This document shows, in pieces, positions 25,321 through 34,024 of a stretch of 64,000 bases of DNA. How positions within the stretch are numbered: the stretch's first letter is position 1; every line of letters starts with the position of its first letter. A program made the position numbers and the translations under genes. Source of the DNA: Pseudochelatococcus lubricantis (GTDB lineage: Bacteria > Pseudomonadota > Alphaproteobacteria > Rhizobiales > Beijerinckiaceae); assembly GCF_042432495.1 (NCBI RefSeq), contig NZ_JBHLXC010000003.1, positions 56,608-120,607 on the forward strand, read 5' to 3'. The notes under the pieces were generated by a model that was given only the letters and a program-made list of their open reading frames with translations, made no database searches and was not told the origin of the DNA.

Positions 25321-25597
25321 TTGTGGTTTTGCCGTGTGCTTCGAAGAGCGCGGCCTTGTCTTCCGCGGGGCTGATGAAACCGTCGCCATCGGTGTCGATC
25401 TGGTCGAAGACTTCATCGGTCATGTTCGGATTCCCGGCTTTCGCCTCTTCCCGGCTCAGCTTGCCGTCGCCATCCGTGTCGCCCGCGTCCCATTCGGCCT
25501 GCCATGCGGCTTCGTCAAAATCTGCGGGCGGTTCCGTCTGGGCGAAGGCAGGGACGGCGAGACCGATGGCGAACAGGCTGGCAATGGCAAGTCTCAA
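25313..25597 (-). CDS. Secreted EF-hand protein
   Basis: Protein of 94 residues starting at TTG 25597, chosen because GGAGG stands 7 bases upstream and because a clean signal peptide follows (LAIASLFAIGLAVPAFA); the ATG at 25633 lacks a ribosome site and would put a tail before the signal. Two calcium-binding loops are visible: DTDGDGKLSREE and DTDGDGFISPAE. It is co-transcribed with the pro-domain-like gene. Confidence 0.8.
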   Translation of the reverse strand: MRLAIASLFAIGLAVPAFAQTEPPADFDEAAWQAEWDAGDTDGDGKLSREEAKAGNPNMTDEVFDQIDTDGDGFISPAEDKAALFEAHGKTTNE

Positions 25598-25737
25598 GGC
25601 TGTTCCTCCAAAGTCGAGTGAATATACAGCCATCACCTTAGGATAATTCGCGAAAATCCCAAAGACCGCGACAGTCGCGAAGGCCGCTTCCGGCGGATCC
25701 TTGTTACTGCTCAGCCAACCGGGAGCGGGAACTCGTG

Positions 25738-26187
25738 TCAACGACTAAGGCGGCCAAATTCAACTCTCTGATCCGTCACATCCTCCGACACCTCCTGCCG
25801 CAGCTTCGGTCCCTGTGCGAGGCGGCGACCGAGCGCGGTGATGAACGCCTCGTATCGCTCCGCTGATTTGGCCTTCGCGGCCTTTGCCGCCGGCTCAGGC
25901 AAGGCCGGTGTGGTGTTGACCCAGAAGCGGATGAAGACCGCCAGGCTTTCGACGGCGATGCCGACGTCTCGTTCAAGCCGGTCCATGCGGCGATCGAGTC
26001 GATCGAGGCGCTTGGCGATTATCGCCTCTCGGCGTTCGGCATCGTCGGGAGACAGGAATGAGGCGATGGCCGCCTCGCCGATCATCGACTGCGACCGGTC
26101 CCGCCGCGCGGCAAACTCGGTCAGGGCTTTTTCGACATCGGGGTCCAGATAGACGGTGAGTTTTTTCTTCTTCCGGAGATTGGCCAT
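25738..26187 (-). CDS. CopG-type ribbon-helix-helix protein of the transfer operon
   Basis: Protein of 149 residues. The N-terminal RHH (KKLTVYLDPDVEKALTEFAARRDRSQSMIGEAAIASFL) binds DNA; a basic heptad-like stretch (KRLDRLDRRMDRLERDV) and a helical tail follow. Genes of this type lie between traG and trbB in related ICEs and may act as relaxosome accessory or operon regulator. Start ATG 26187 lies 4 bases behind the traG stop. Confidence 0.85.
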   Translation of the reverse strand: MANLRKKKKLTVYLDPDVEKALTEFAARRDRSQSMIGEAAIASFLSPDDAERREAIIAKRLDRLDRRMDRLERDVGIAVESLAVFIRFWVNTTPALPEPAAKAAKAKSAERYEAFITALGRRLAQGPKLRQEVSEDVTDQRVEFGRLSR

Positions 26188-26191
26188 GGCG

Positions 26192-28177
26192 CTACAGCTC
26201 CATGCCGTCGTTCGGGTCCATGGCAACCTGCCGGGCAATGCCCTGCACCTGGCGGATCATGCGCCGATTTTGCATGGCCTCTTCCTCAACTTCATCGGGC
26301 GGCGCGATCTCGAATTCGTTCTCGAGGGGCTTTTTCTTCTCCACGGGCTTTACGCGGCTGAGTTCAGGCTGCAATCGGCGTTCGGATTCGGTCGGATCTT
26401 CGTCATTGGTTCTCTGGTCGCCGTGATCCGTGGCGCCTTCCGGTCGCGCCGGGATCGGAAGCTTGGTCCAGTCGTCGGGCCGCGTTTCTTCGGGACCTTT
26501 CAATTCAGGCGGTGACAGAACGCGCTCGCGAAACCGGGCGTCCTCGTAATAGCGCGCCTTCGTCGCCCGGATCGGGGGGATGCCCGCCACCATGACGATC
26601 TCCTCATGTGGGGGAAGCTGCATGATCTCGCCCGGCGTCAGCAACTGGCGCGCGGTTTCCGAGCGCGAGACCATAAGGTGCCCGAGCCAGGGCGACAGGC
26701 GATGGCCGGCATAGTTCTTCATCGCCTTCATCTCGGTGGCGGTGCCGAGCGCATCCGACACCCGTTTCGCCGTGCGCTCGTCGTTGGTGGCGAAGCTGAC
26801 GCGGACATGGCAGTTGTCGAGGATCGAGTTGTTCGGCCCGTAGGCTTTCTCGATCTGGTTCAGCGACTGCGCGATCAGGAATGATTTCAGACCGTAGCCG
26901 GCCATGAAAGCCAGCGCGGTCTCGAAGAAATCGAGCCTGCCCAGCGCCGGAAACTCGTCCAGCATCAGAAGGAGCCGATGCCGCCCGGCGTTCGCCTGCA
27001 GGTCTTCGGTCAGGCGACGGCCGATCTGATTGAGCAGCAATCGCATCAGCGGCTTGGTGCGGTTGATGTCGGAGGGCGGCACGACGAGGTAAAGCGTGAC
27101 CGGCTGATCGCCTCCCACAATATCGCTGATGCGCCAGTCGGAGCGGCGTGTGACTTCGGCCACGACCGGATCGCGATACAGGCCGAGAAACGACATCGCC
27201 GTCGACAACACGCCGCTGCGCTCGTTCTCGGACTTGTTGCGCAGCTCGCGCGCGGCGCTGGCAACGACCGGGTGCGGCCCCGCTTCGCCCAGATGCGCGG
27301 TCTTCATCATGGCGCGCAACGTGGAATCCACCGGGCGCTTCGGATCGGACAGGAATTTGGCCACACCTGCCAGGGTCTTGTCGGGTTCGGCGTAAAGCAC
27401 ATGCAGGATGGCGCCCACCAGCAGCGAATGGCTGGTCTTTTCCCAATGGTTGCGCTTGTCGAGACTGCCTTCCGGATCGACGAGGATGTCGGCGATGTTC
27501 TGGACGTCGCGCACCTCCCACTCGCCGCGGCGCACTTCCAGCAGCGGATTGTAGGCCGAGGATTTCGGGTTGGTCGGGTCGAAGAGCAGCACGCGGCCGT
27601 GCTGCGAGCGGAAGCCGGAGGTGAGCTGCCAGTTCTCACCCTTGATGTCGTGGACGATGGCCGACCCCGGCCAGGTCAGCAGCGACGGGACGACGAGGCC
27701 GACGCCTTTGCCCGAACGTGTCGGGGCAAAGCACAGGACATGCTCCGGCCCGTCATGGCGTAGATAGTCCTTCTCGTAACGGCCGAGAACAACACCATCG
27801 GGATCGAGCAGGCCCGCCGCCTTGATCTCTCCTTTCCCGGCCCATCGCGCCGAGCCATAGGTGGCGACGTTTTTCGCCTCGCGCGCCCGCCAGACCGACA
27901 TGCCGATGGCGACGGCAATGGCGATGAAGCCGCCCGATGCCGCGATGATCCCGCCCTTGGCGAAGATCGGCGGCGCATAGGCTTCGTAGAAATACCACCA
28001 CCAGAAGATCGCGGGCGGATAATAGATCGGCACGCCGAACATCACGAACCAGGGCGGCCCGAGTTGCGCCTGATAACCGAGGCTCGAGGCGACATACTGG
28101 GTCGCGCCCCAGGTGGTGGCGAGGATGATGAGGAAGACGATGGTGATCTGTCCCCAGAGGATCTTGGTCGCGGACAT
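26192..28177 (-). CDS. traG: TraG/VirD4 type IV coupling protein
   Basis: Coupling ATPase (661 aa) that links the relaxosome to the Trb channel. Two N-terminal transmembrane helices (about 9-30 and 78-100), Walker A FAPTRSGKGVGLVVPSLL near residue 150 and Walker B LLLMLDEFPALGRL near 400. A charged proline-rich tail (about 560-661) is family-typical. It lies 24 bases downstream of the relaxase gene. Confidence 0.96.
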   Translation of the reverse strand: MSATKILWGQITIVFLIILATTWGATQYVASSLGYQAQLGPPWFVMFGVPIYYPPAIFWWWYFYEAYAPPIFAKGGIIAASGGFIAIAVAIGMSVWRAREAKNVATYGSARWAGKGEIKAAGLLDPDGVVLGRYEKDYLRHDGPEHVLCFAPTRSGKGVGLVVPSLLTWPGSAIVHDIKGENWQLTSGFRSQHGRVLLFDPTNPKSSAYNPLLEVRRGEWEVRDVQNIADILVDPEGSLDKRNHWEKTSHSLLVGAILHVLYAEPDKTLAGVAKFLSDPKRPVDSTLRAMMKTAHLGEAGPHPVVASAARELRNKSENERSGVLSTAMSFLGLYRDPVVAEVTRRSDWRISDIVGGDQPVTLYLVVPPSDINRTKPLMRLLLNQIGRRLTEDLQANAGRHRLLLMLDEFPALGRLDFFETALAFMAGYGLKSFLIAQSLNQIEKAYGPNNSILDNCHVRVSFATNDERTAKRVSDALGTATEMKAMKNYAGHRLSPWLGHLMVSRSETARQLLTPGEIMQLPPHEEIVMVAGIPPIRATKARYYEDARFRERVLSPPELKGPEETRPDDWTKLPIPARPEGATDHGDQRTNDEDPTESERRLQPELSRVKPVEKKKPLENEFEIAPPDEVEEEAMQNRRMIRQVQGIARQVAMDPNDGMEL

Positions 28178-28201
28178 TGCGATGGTCCTTTCTGGTTGAG
28201 G

Positions 28202-29941
28202 CTAAAGGCCGAGGGAGCGCTTGCGCCCGAAGTCCCAATCTACGCCGCCATCATCGCGGGCTACGCCGGAGACGTGACGGCCGATCTGTTTTTCGAGAGA
28301 GGGCGACCAGGGCACGAGCTGGAAGCCGAGGCCGTCGTCGATCATGGCGAAGCGGCCGGAGGCGAGCGCGAAACGCTGGCGATAGGAGCCGGCGACATAT
28401 TCGCCGCTGGCTGCGCGCTCGAAGGACATGCCGGTCTCGGTTGCGAGCTTCTCGCCGAGGTTGTCGAGTTCGCGTTGGCGCAAGGTGCTGAGCAGCCGGC
28501 GCGCGAAGACGACGCGACCGCCCTGCCGCTCGGCAAAGCCCTCGCCGATCAGATGTTCAGCGCGTTCGTCCAGAGCCTGACGGACCTCAGCGCCGAAACC
28601 GCTGTCCGACAGCGCGATCGGATCGCGGGCGATGGCCTGCCGGTCGAGCCAGGTCGCGCCCGAGGCGCCGACTTGCGCACCAAGATCGAGATCGGCGCGG
28701 ACGGCGAGCGCGACGCGGCGCTGCCCCTGCGGGTCCTCCCAGGATCGCAACTCGACGATGGAACCGGGCGGACTGTCGCCGGCGGCGTCGAGATGCGGCA
28801 GCTTGATGTGATGGGTCCGCCCGTCGGTGCCGTCGACCACGGCATAAGCGGTGCCCTTCAACTCGTCGTCGAGGCCGCGCTCGACCAGGCGGCCGATGAC
28901 GGGAACGTCAAGGCTTTCGCCGGCGAGGACATAGCTGGCCGAGCCGCGTTCGATGCCGCGTTCGGTCAGGGCACGGTGCATGCGCTTGATGATGTCGCCG
29001 CGCTCGCCCAGTTCACGCAGGACCGCTTCGGCTTCGGGCTTGATGAACCATTGCGAGAGGCCGATCTCTTCGGCAAGCCCGCGGATTTCAAGGGTTCGCA
29101 GCCGCCCCACCTTCAGAGTATGAAACTCGTCCGGCTGGCGGTCGGGAAGCGGGGCAAGGTCGATGATGCCGGACTTGCCGGCGTCGCGCACAAGCTGCCG
29201 GTCGAGCTGCGTCCAGCGTTCCGCCTCGACCTGCCGCTCCAGATTGCGGTGGATCTCCAGATCGGTGCGGGGCCCGAGTTCCTGCGTGACCAGATCCTGC
29301 GCACGGGCGCGCATGCCCTCCTTGATGTAGTCGCGGGAAATCACCAGGTCCTGGCCATCGTCGGTGCGGCCGCGCAGGATGATATGGATATGGGGATTGT
29401 CGGTGTTCCAGTGATCGACGGCGACCCAATCGAGGCGCGTGCCGAGATCCTTCTCCATCTGCCCCATCAGCTCGCGGGCGTGATCCTTCAGATTGGCCAT
29501 GTCCACCGCGTCTTCGGGCGAGACGATGAAGCGGAAATGATGCCTGTCGTCCTGGCACTTTTCCGCGAAAGCGCCGACATCCATGTCGTCCCTTTCCGGG
29601 CCGAACATCCGCGCCTTTTCCCCGTCGCGGGTCACGCCATCGCGGCGCAGATAATTAAGGTGTGCGCCGAGCGGAGCCGAGCGTGCCGTTTGGCGAACCA
29701 CGCGGGTCTTGATGACGGCGATGCGCGAGCGTCCGGTGAGAAGCCGGTTGGCCTGGATGCTGGCGCGCTGACCGCGCCCGAAGCGTGAGCGGTTGCCCGA
29801 GGTGATCTTGCCGGAGCGCGAGACGCGTCCGCCGGCTTTCTGGGCGGCGGCGAGCGCCTGGGCGACAAAGGGCCTCGCCTGTTGCGCGCGGGTCGAGCGG
29901 ATACGGCCCGGACGGATGCGGAACTCGTTGTCATCGGACAT
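28202..29941 (-). CDS. VirD2-like relaxase with DUF3363 domain
   Basis: Transesterase that nicks oriT and pilots the strand (579 aa). The N-terminal relaxase half has a candidate catalytic Tyr in HLNYLRRDGV and the metal-binding histidines in HWNTDNPHIHIILRG; the C-terminal half (from about 270) is DUF3363. The basic N-terminus (RIRPGRIRSTRAQQARPF) is common to ICE relaxases of this type. ATG at 29941 preferred to an upstream non-ATG extension. The MOB class was not assigned. Confidence 0.93.
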   Translation of the reverse strand: MSDDNEFRIRPGRIRSTRAQQARPFVAQALAAAQKAGGRVSRSGKITSGNRSRFGRGQRASIQANRLLTGRSRIAVIKTRVVRQTARSAPLGAHLNYLRRDGVTRDGEKARMFGPERDDMDVGAFAEKCQDDRHHFRFIVSPEDAVDMANLKDHARELMGQMEKDLGTRLDWVAVDHWNTDNPHIHIILRGRTDDGQDLVISRDYIKEGMRARAQDLVTQELGPRTDLEIHRNLERQVEAERWTQLDRQLVRDAGKSGIIDLAPLPDRQPDEFHTLKVGRLRTLEIRGLAEEIGLSQWFIKPEAEAVLRELGERGDIIKRMHRALTERGIERGSASYVLAGESLDVPVIGRLVERGLDDELKGTAYAVVDGTDGRTHHIKLPHLDAAGDSPPGSIVELRSWEDPQGQRRVALAVRADLDLGAQVGASGATWLDRQAIARDPIALSDSGFGAEVRQALDERAEHLIGEGFAERQGGRVVFARRLLSTLRQRELDNLGEKLATETGMSFERAASGEYVAGSYRQRFALASGRFAMIDDGLGFQLVPWSPSLEKQIGRHVSGVARDDGGVDWDFGRKRSLGL

Positions 29942-29950
29942 GGGGCGCCC

Positions 29951-30083
29951 CCGCACGGTGCAAATCATCAAGGAAAATCAGGAAGAGGAGCGCGCAGCGC
30001 ACGGTGCGCGCCAGCGCCGCACGGTGCGGGACGCGCCGGAAACCTGAACAAAAACAACCGCCCGCCACAGCCGCACCGTGCGG
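29951..30083. repeat. Four copies of a GCAC(G/C)GTGC palindrome: oriT or relaxosome-site candidate
   Basis: Between the relaxase and transglycosylase genes, palindromic cores occur at 29951-29961, 29997-30009 (GCGCACGGTGCGC), 30017-30029 (CCGCACGGTGCGG) and 30071-30083 (CCGCACCGTGCGG). The last is followed by CCTTTTAT and could fold as a terminator on the plus strand. Repeats next to a relaxase gene are where oriT is usually found. No nick site could be identified. Confidence 0.5.
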
Positions 30084-30184
30084 CCTTTTATCTCGCCATC
30101 TTTCGGTCGTGGTGCCTGCCGCCACCCTCTGCGCCCTCCATGACACGCCAGCGCCCGATGGGATGCGAATTGCGGTGCCGCTGC

Positions 30185-30949
30185 TCATGGCCGGTCCCCA
30201 CCGGCATCGCGGGCGACGAACAGCCCCTCCGACTGCAAGGCGGTGAGTGCGTCCGGTGCCGCCGGGACGAGCGAAGGGGCATCGTCCGGCGTGCGGTCGG
30301 GGGACGCGGGATCGGCAGCGGAAGCGCCGATTTCACGCGCGACGAAGAGCGCCGCCTCGCGCCAGTCGGGCGGCGGAGCGACCGTCGAGCCGCTGCCGGA
30401 AGGCCGCTCGCCGAGCAGGATCGGCGTCAAAGCAGCGACATAGGCGCGCGTCTCGGCAGGCAGCGGACGAGCCGTCGCGCGGTATTCATCGTAGCGACCG
30501 GGACCGGCATTGTAGGCCGCGAGCATCGCGGCGACATTGCCGTAGCGATCCCACATCTCGCGTAGGTAGGCGGTGCCCGCGAGGATGTTGTCGCGCGGCT
30601 CGAAGGGGTCGCGGCCGAGAGCATGGCGGATGCGCAGCTCCGCCCAAGTCGAGGGCATGACCTGCATCAGCCCCATCGCGCCGGCAGACGATATGGCGTG
30701 CATATTGCCCGCGCTTTCGACCTGCATCACGGCGATGATCCATGCCGCCGGGATGCCGAACCGCTGCGAAGCCTCTTCGATATGGGCGCCGTGCGGATGC
30801 ACGGCGACGGCACGACCCATCACGGCGATCTGCGCCAGGCCGGGCAGCGGGGCAATGGCTGTGACGAACAGGCCGGAAAGAAGAAGGAGGAGGATGCGGC
30901 GGCGGGCGCCACATCTCCCCGAGGCGGGACGGATGCAGGACGTGACCAT
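30185..30949 (-). CDS. Lytic transglycosylase (VirB1/TrbN-like)
   Basis: Secreted peptidoglycan-cleaving enzyme (254 aa) that opens the wall for the mating channel. Signal peptide at about 15-40; SLT domain with catalytic Glu in VMQVESAGNMHAISSAGAMGLMQVMPSTW (quoted in parts) and AAYNAGPGRYDEY. ATG 30949 has AGGAG five bases upstream. The C-terminal third is Pro/Ala-rich. Confidence 0.92.
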   Translation of the reverse strand: MVTSCIRPASGRCGARRRILLLLLSGLFVTAIAPLPGLAQIAVMGRAVAVHPHGAHIEEASQRFGIPAAWIIAVMQVESAGNMHAISSAGAMGLMQVMPSTWAELRIRHALGRDPFEPRDNILAGTAYLREMWDRYGNVAAMLAAYNAGPGRYDEYRATARPLPAETRAYVAALTPILLGERPSGSGSTVAPPPDWREAALFVAREIGASAADPASPDRTPDDAPSLVPAAPDALTALQSEGLFVARDAGGDRP

Positions 30950-30951
30950 GA

Positions 30952-31287
30952 TCACTCCTGCTCGTCGCGCTTCTTTTGGCGGGTCCAGTGCAAGCCCCAG
31001 TCGCGGCCGTCTTCGTCCGACTGGAACAGGCGGGCGCGGATCGGCTGCTGGAAAACTAGATCGTCGAGAAGCACGGAGACGAACGGTCCCGCGCGCTCGC
31101 CGGAATGTTTCCAGCCTGCGCCGACTTCCGGCCCATACTCATCGCCGAGATGGATGCGATAGGCAGGCGCCTTGTCGGCGTCCGCATTTTCCGACGGCGT
31201 GAAGGTCAGCTCGACGTCCAGCGAGAGCGTGCGGAGTCGCCCGGAATAGCCGGACGGGGTGCGGGTAAACTGGCCGATCTGTGCCAT
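30952..31287 (-). CDS. DUF736 family protein
   Basis: Protein of 111 residues with the family pattern MAQIGQFTRTPSGYSGRLRTL and ending PIRARLFQSDEDGRDWGLHWTR. DUF736 proteins are common on alphaproteobacterial plasmids and ICEs, often near relaxase and ParB-like genes; the function is unknown. It ends 2 bases before the transglycosylase start. Confidence 0.9.
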   Translation of the reverse strand: MAQIGQFTRTPSGYSGRLRTLSLDVELTFTPSENADADKAPAYRIHLGDEYGPEVGAGWKHSGERAGPFVSVLLDDLVFQQPIRARLFQSDEDGRDWGLHWTRQKKRDEQE

Positions 31288-31355
31288 GGAAGGCTCCTTT
31301 CCTATGCGGTGGAGAAGACGCGGGACGGCTCAACGGCCCCGCTCTGGACGCGCTG

Positions 31356-31901
31356 TCACCGCATCGGCGCGCGCCAGACAAAGCGGCCCTCGCCGTCTTC
31401 GTCGGTGAAAAGCGGGATCGCGTGGCCGATCACCGCCGAGGCGGGGAACGGGCCGAAATAGCGGCCGTCGAGGCTGTCGCCGACGTCCGGGTTCATCAGG
31501 AACACTTCGCCCTCGGCGATGACGCGACAGCCCTGCCAGACCGGCAGGTCTCGGCCGAAGCTGTCGTGGTCGCGCGCCTCGCCGAGCGGAACGCCGTCGA
31601 CGATAATGGCGCGGCCATCGCGGCACAGGCGCTGTCCGGGCAGGCCGAGAACGTGCTTCAGAAGCGGCACGTCGCGTGCGACGTAGCCGCGCTCGACCAT
31701 AAACGAGGCGAAGGGTTCGGGTGGGATGACGGCGACCAGATCGGGCACCGCGATCCGGTCGTCGGGTGCGACAGTATAGAACCCGATCGGCACGCTGGCC
31801 GATGCGTTCCAGACCAGCCTTGGCGCAGTCGGAACGAATCCGGCAAAGGCGATCCCGAGCGTGGCAACCGTCGTCACCATGACATAGCGAAAGCGCGTCA
31901 T
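31356..31901 (-). CDS. traF: TraF-like S26 family signal peptidase
   Basis: Membrane-bound serine protease (181 aa) that matures and cyclises the TrbC pilin in P-type systems. N-terminal helix (VTTVATLGIAFAGFVP), catalytic Ser in SASVPIGFY and Lys in PLLKHVLGLPGQRLC, then VWQGCRVIAEGEVFLMN and RYFGPFPASAVIG. ATG 31901 overlaps the DUF2840 stop by 4 bases. Confidence 0.93.
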   Translation of the reverse strand: MTRFRYVMVTTVATLGIAFAGFVPTAPRLVWNASASVPIGFYTVAPDDRIAVPDLVAVIPPEPFASFMVERGYVARDVPLLKHVLGLPGQRLCRDGRAIIVDGVPLGEARDHDSFGRDLPVWQGCRVIAEGEVFLMNPDVGDSLDGRYFGPFPASAVIGHAIPLFTDEDGEGRFVWRAPMR

Positions 31902-32383
31902 GGGGCGATCTCCCGCCGCCAGAGCCATGCCTGATGACGCTCCGCGGTGTAGGGACGCGGCGCTTCGCCTGCGTTTATCCAGTGGGAGACGTGCCGCCAA
32001 TGATCGGGATCGACTTGGGCCGGATCGACACCTATGGCCTCGATCCCGTCGACATGGCGAAGGACAGCCTCGACCTTCGGCCAGCCTTCGATCTTCAGCA
32101 GGATTTCGCCGCCTGGACGGACGAAGGGCAGCGTCTGATAGGACTGGCCCGGCGCAACCGCGCGCAGGATGTCGAGGCGCGAAATGATCGTGCCGTGGTC
32201 GTTCGCCGCCCAGCGGACGAACGCAAACACCGTGCCGGGATGGAAGAATACAACACGCCGGTTGCGATCGAGGATCTGCTCACCAGTCGCATGGCCGAAT
32301 CTGATCCAGTATTCGGTCTTGCCTTCCACCCAGGTCAGTTCCGCGCGGGTCAGATCGCCGTCATGGGCGTCGATGCCGATCAT
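31898..32383 (-). CDS. DUF2840 domain-containing protein
   Basis: Protein of 161 residues with the family start (TRAELTWVEGKTEYWIRFGHATGEQILDR, in part) and the ending HWLN-like HVSHWINAGEAPRPYTAERHQAWLWRR. DUF2840 genes stand between parA-type and traF genes in many alphaproteobacterial ICEs. Role unknown; the tight ATGA overlaps suggest a structural or regulatory part of the transfer operon. Confidence 0.88.
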   Translation of the reverse strand: MIGIDAHDGDLTRAELTWVEGKTEYWIRFGHATGEQILDRNRRVVFFHPGTVFAFVRWAANDHGTIISRLDILRAVAPGQSYQTLPFVRPGGEILLKIEGWPKVEAVLRHVDGIEAIGVDPAQVDPDHWRHVSHWINAGEAPRPYTAERHQAWLWRREIAP

Positions 32384-32634
32384 GGGCGGTCTCCCCCTAT
32401 GTCGGGAAACTCGCGCGCCAGCAGGTCGCGCAGCATGTCGGCGACGGTGATGCCGCGCTGGAAGGCCGCGATCTTGATGCGGCCGCGCAGCGCCGGCGTG
32501 ATGTCCACAGTCAGCCGCGCCGAATAGGCGTCGGCGGTATCCGTGCGCTTTGGCGGCGCGTCGCCCGCCTTGATCCAGTTATCGGGATCGGCCGGGCGCG
32601 TAGCGAAGCTGCGCTTCTCGGTGCGCGCCGTCAT
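32380..32634 (-). CDS. Ribbon-helix-helix protein, ParG-like partner of ParA
   Basis: Protein of 84 residues: a flexible, charged N-terminus followed by an RHH fold (YSARLTVDITPALRGRIKIAAFQRGITVADMLRDLLAREF). ParA partners of this layout bind centromere-like DNA through the RHH and stimulate the ATPase through the tail. A parA gene lies 0.7 kb upstream in the same operon, separated by a methyltransferase gene. Confidence 0.8.
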   Translation of the reverse strand: MTARTEKRSFATRPADPDNWIKAGDAPPKRTDTADAYSARLTVDITPALRGRIKIAAFQRGITVADMLRDLLAREFPDIGGDRP

Positions 32635-33374
32635 GACGAAATTCCGTCATGGAATGGCAGCACGGTGGCGATGCGCGCCCGCGCGCACTCGGCCATGTCG
32701 GGGTCGATCTCGCAGCCGAGATAGCGCCGGCCGGAAAGCCGGCAGGCTTCCCCGGCCGCGCCGGAACCGGCGAACCAGTCGCCGACCAGGCCGCCTTCGG
32801 GGCAGCTCGTGCGGATCAGGATCTCCAGGAGCGCCGACGGCTTTTCGGTCGGATGGATGGCGCGGCCGTGGCAGTTGCGCAGGTAGATGACCGAGCGCAT
32901 GAGGCGCGGCCCGCCGTCATGGCTGACATAATGGCCGGCGTCGATCTGGCCGGTATGGGGCGGGCGCTGCTTGCGCCGCACCGTGCGGGCCGTCGCGTCG
33001 GGCGTGGTCTGGACGTCGTTGTAGATGTCACGCCAAGCGGTCTCGGCGGGATAGAACTGGACGGCCAGTTCATGCACCCGCTTGAAGCGGTCGGCATGAA
33101 AGCCGGTGCCGTTCTGCTTTTCCCAGACGATCTCCTGCGCGATCCGCAAGCCGGCGTCAGTGAAGCGGTCGGCGGTCGCCATGAAGCTGCGCAGCGAGCC
33201 GAAGACCCAGAGCGAGCCGGTCGGCCTGAGGGCGGCGCGCGCCAGCACGACCCAGCCCTCGACGCGCCGATCCCAGGCGAGCGAAGTGTCGCCATAGGGC
33301 GGATCGGCGATGATCATGTCGTAGGGTGCGTGCCAGGGCATTTCTTCGCGGCAGTCGCCGGTAAGGATCGTCAT
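32631..33374 (-). CDS. DNA methyltransferase (N6-adenine/N4-cytosine type)
   Basis: Methylase of 247 residues. The catalytic motif DPPYG lies near the N-terminus (MIIADPPYGDTSLAWD) and the SAM-binding motif near the C-terminus (GLVGDWFAGSGAAGEAC), which is the beta-class order. No restriction endonuclease gene adjoins it, so it probably protects the element's DNA from host restriction or regulates replication and transfer. Embedded in the parA-RHH operon with 4-base overlaps. Confidence 0.9.
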   Translation of the reverse strand: MTILTGDCREEMPWHAPYDMIIADPPYGDTSLAWDRRVEGWVVLARAALRPTGSLWVFGSLRSFMATADRFTDAGLRIAQEIVWEKQNGTGFHADRFKRVHELAVQFYPAETAWRDIYNDVQTTPDATARTVRRKQRPPHTGQIDAGHYVSHDGGPRLMRSVIYLRNCHGRAIHPTEKPSALLEILIRTSCPEGGLVGDWFAGSGAAGEACRLSGRRYLGCEIDPDMAECARARIATVLPFHDGISS

Positions 33375-34024
33375 GCCGATACCCTCCCGATCCCCAGCAG
33401 GCCGATCTCGGCGGCCAGGGCGGCAATCTCGCGCGCGGCGGGTGATCGGCGCCCGATCTCGCGGACGAGCCGCCCGGTCTGCGCGGCGTCGGCGAAGACG
33501 ACGCGCTGGCCGATGGCGCTGGTGAGCACGGGAGGATCGTGGTCCGCCAGCGTCTCGGCGGTCTCGCGGGCGATGACGGTGCGGGCACCGCAGCGGTTGA
33601 GCACGAAGCGGGCAACGAGCTGGGGCCGGTAGATGCGCGCCTCCGCCAGGAGGGCGAGCATCTCCGCCGAAGCCCAGCCGTCGAACGGCGATGGCTGCAC
33701 CGGGATCAGCACGAGATCGGCGGCGAGCAGCGCGGAGCGCATGAGGCCGGCGACGCGCGGTGGCCCGTCGATGACGATGCGATCGACATCGCGGGCGAGT
33801 TCGGGCGCTTCGCGATGCAGCGTGTCGCGGGCCAGGCCAACGGTGCCGAAGGCGCGTGGCAGGCCCTCACGCGCGCGTTGTTGCGACCAGTCGAGGGCGG
33901 AGCCTTGCGGATCGGCGTCGATCAGGGTGACGCGCTTGCCACCCTGAGCCAGTTCACCGGCAAGATGCAGCGCCAGCGTCGTCTTGCCGACACCGCCCTT
34001 CTGGTTGAGGAGCGCGATGATCAT
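33371..34024 (-). CDS. parA: ParA family partition ATPase
   Basis: Deviant Walker ATPase (217 aa): NQKGGVGKTTLALHLAGELA, DADPQGSALDW and IVIDGPPRVAGLMRSALLAADLVLIPVQPSPFD. ATG 34024 overlaps the repA stop as ATGA; a GTG at 34030 is possible. With the RHH protein it forms a small type Ib-like partition set that may also position transfer DNA. Confidence 0.93.
   Translation of the reverse strand: MIIALLNQKGGVGKTTLALHLAGELAQGGKRVTLIDADPQGSALDWSQQRAREGLPRAFGTVGLARDTLHREAPELARDVDRIVIDGPPRVAGLMRSALLAADLVLIPVQPSPFDGWASAEMLALLAEARIYRPQLVARFVLNRCGARTVIARETAETLADHDPPVLTSAIGQRVVFADAAQTGRLVREIGRRSPAAREIAALAAEIGLLGIGRVSA

Noticed and set aside
28064..29788. 574-codon plus-strand open frame opposite the relaxase
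   Set aside because: Antisense shadow; the minus strand holds clear relaxase motifs and operon spacing.
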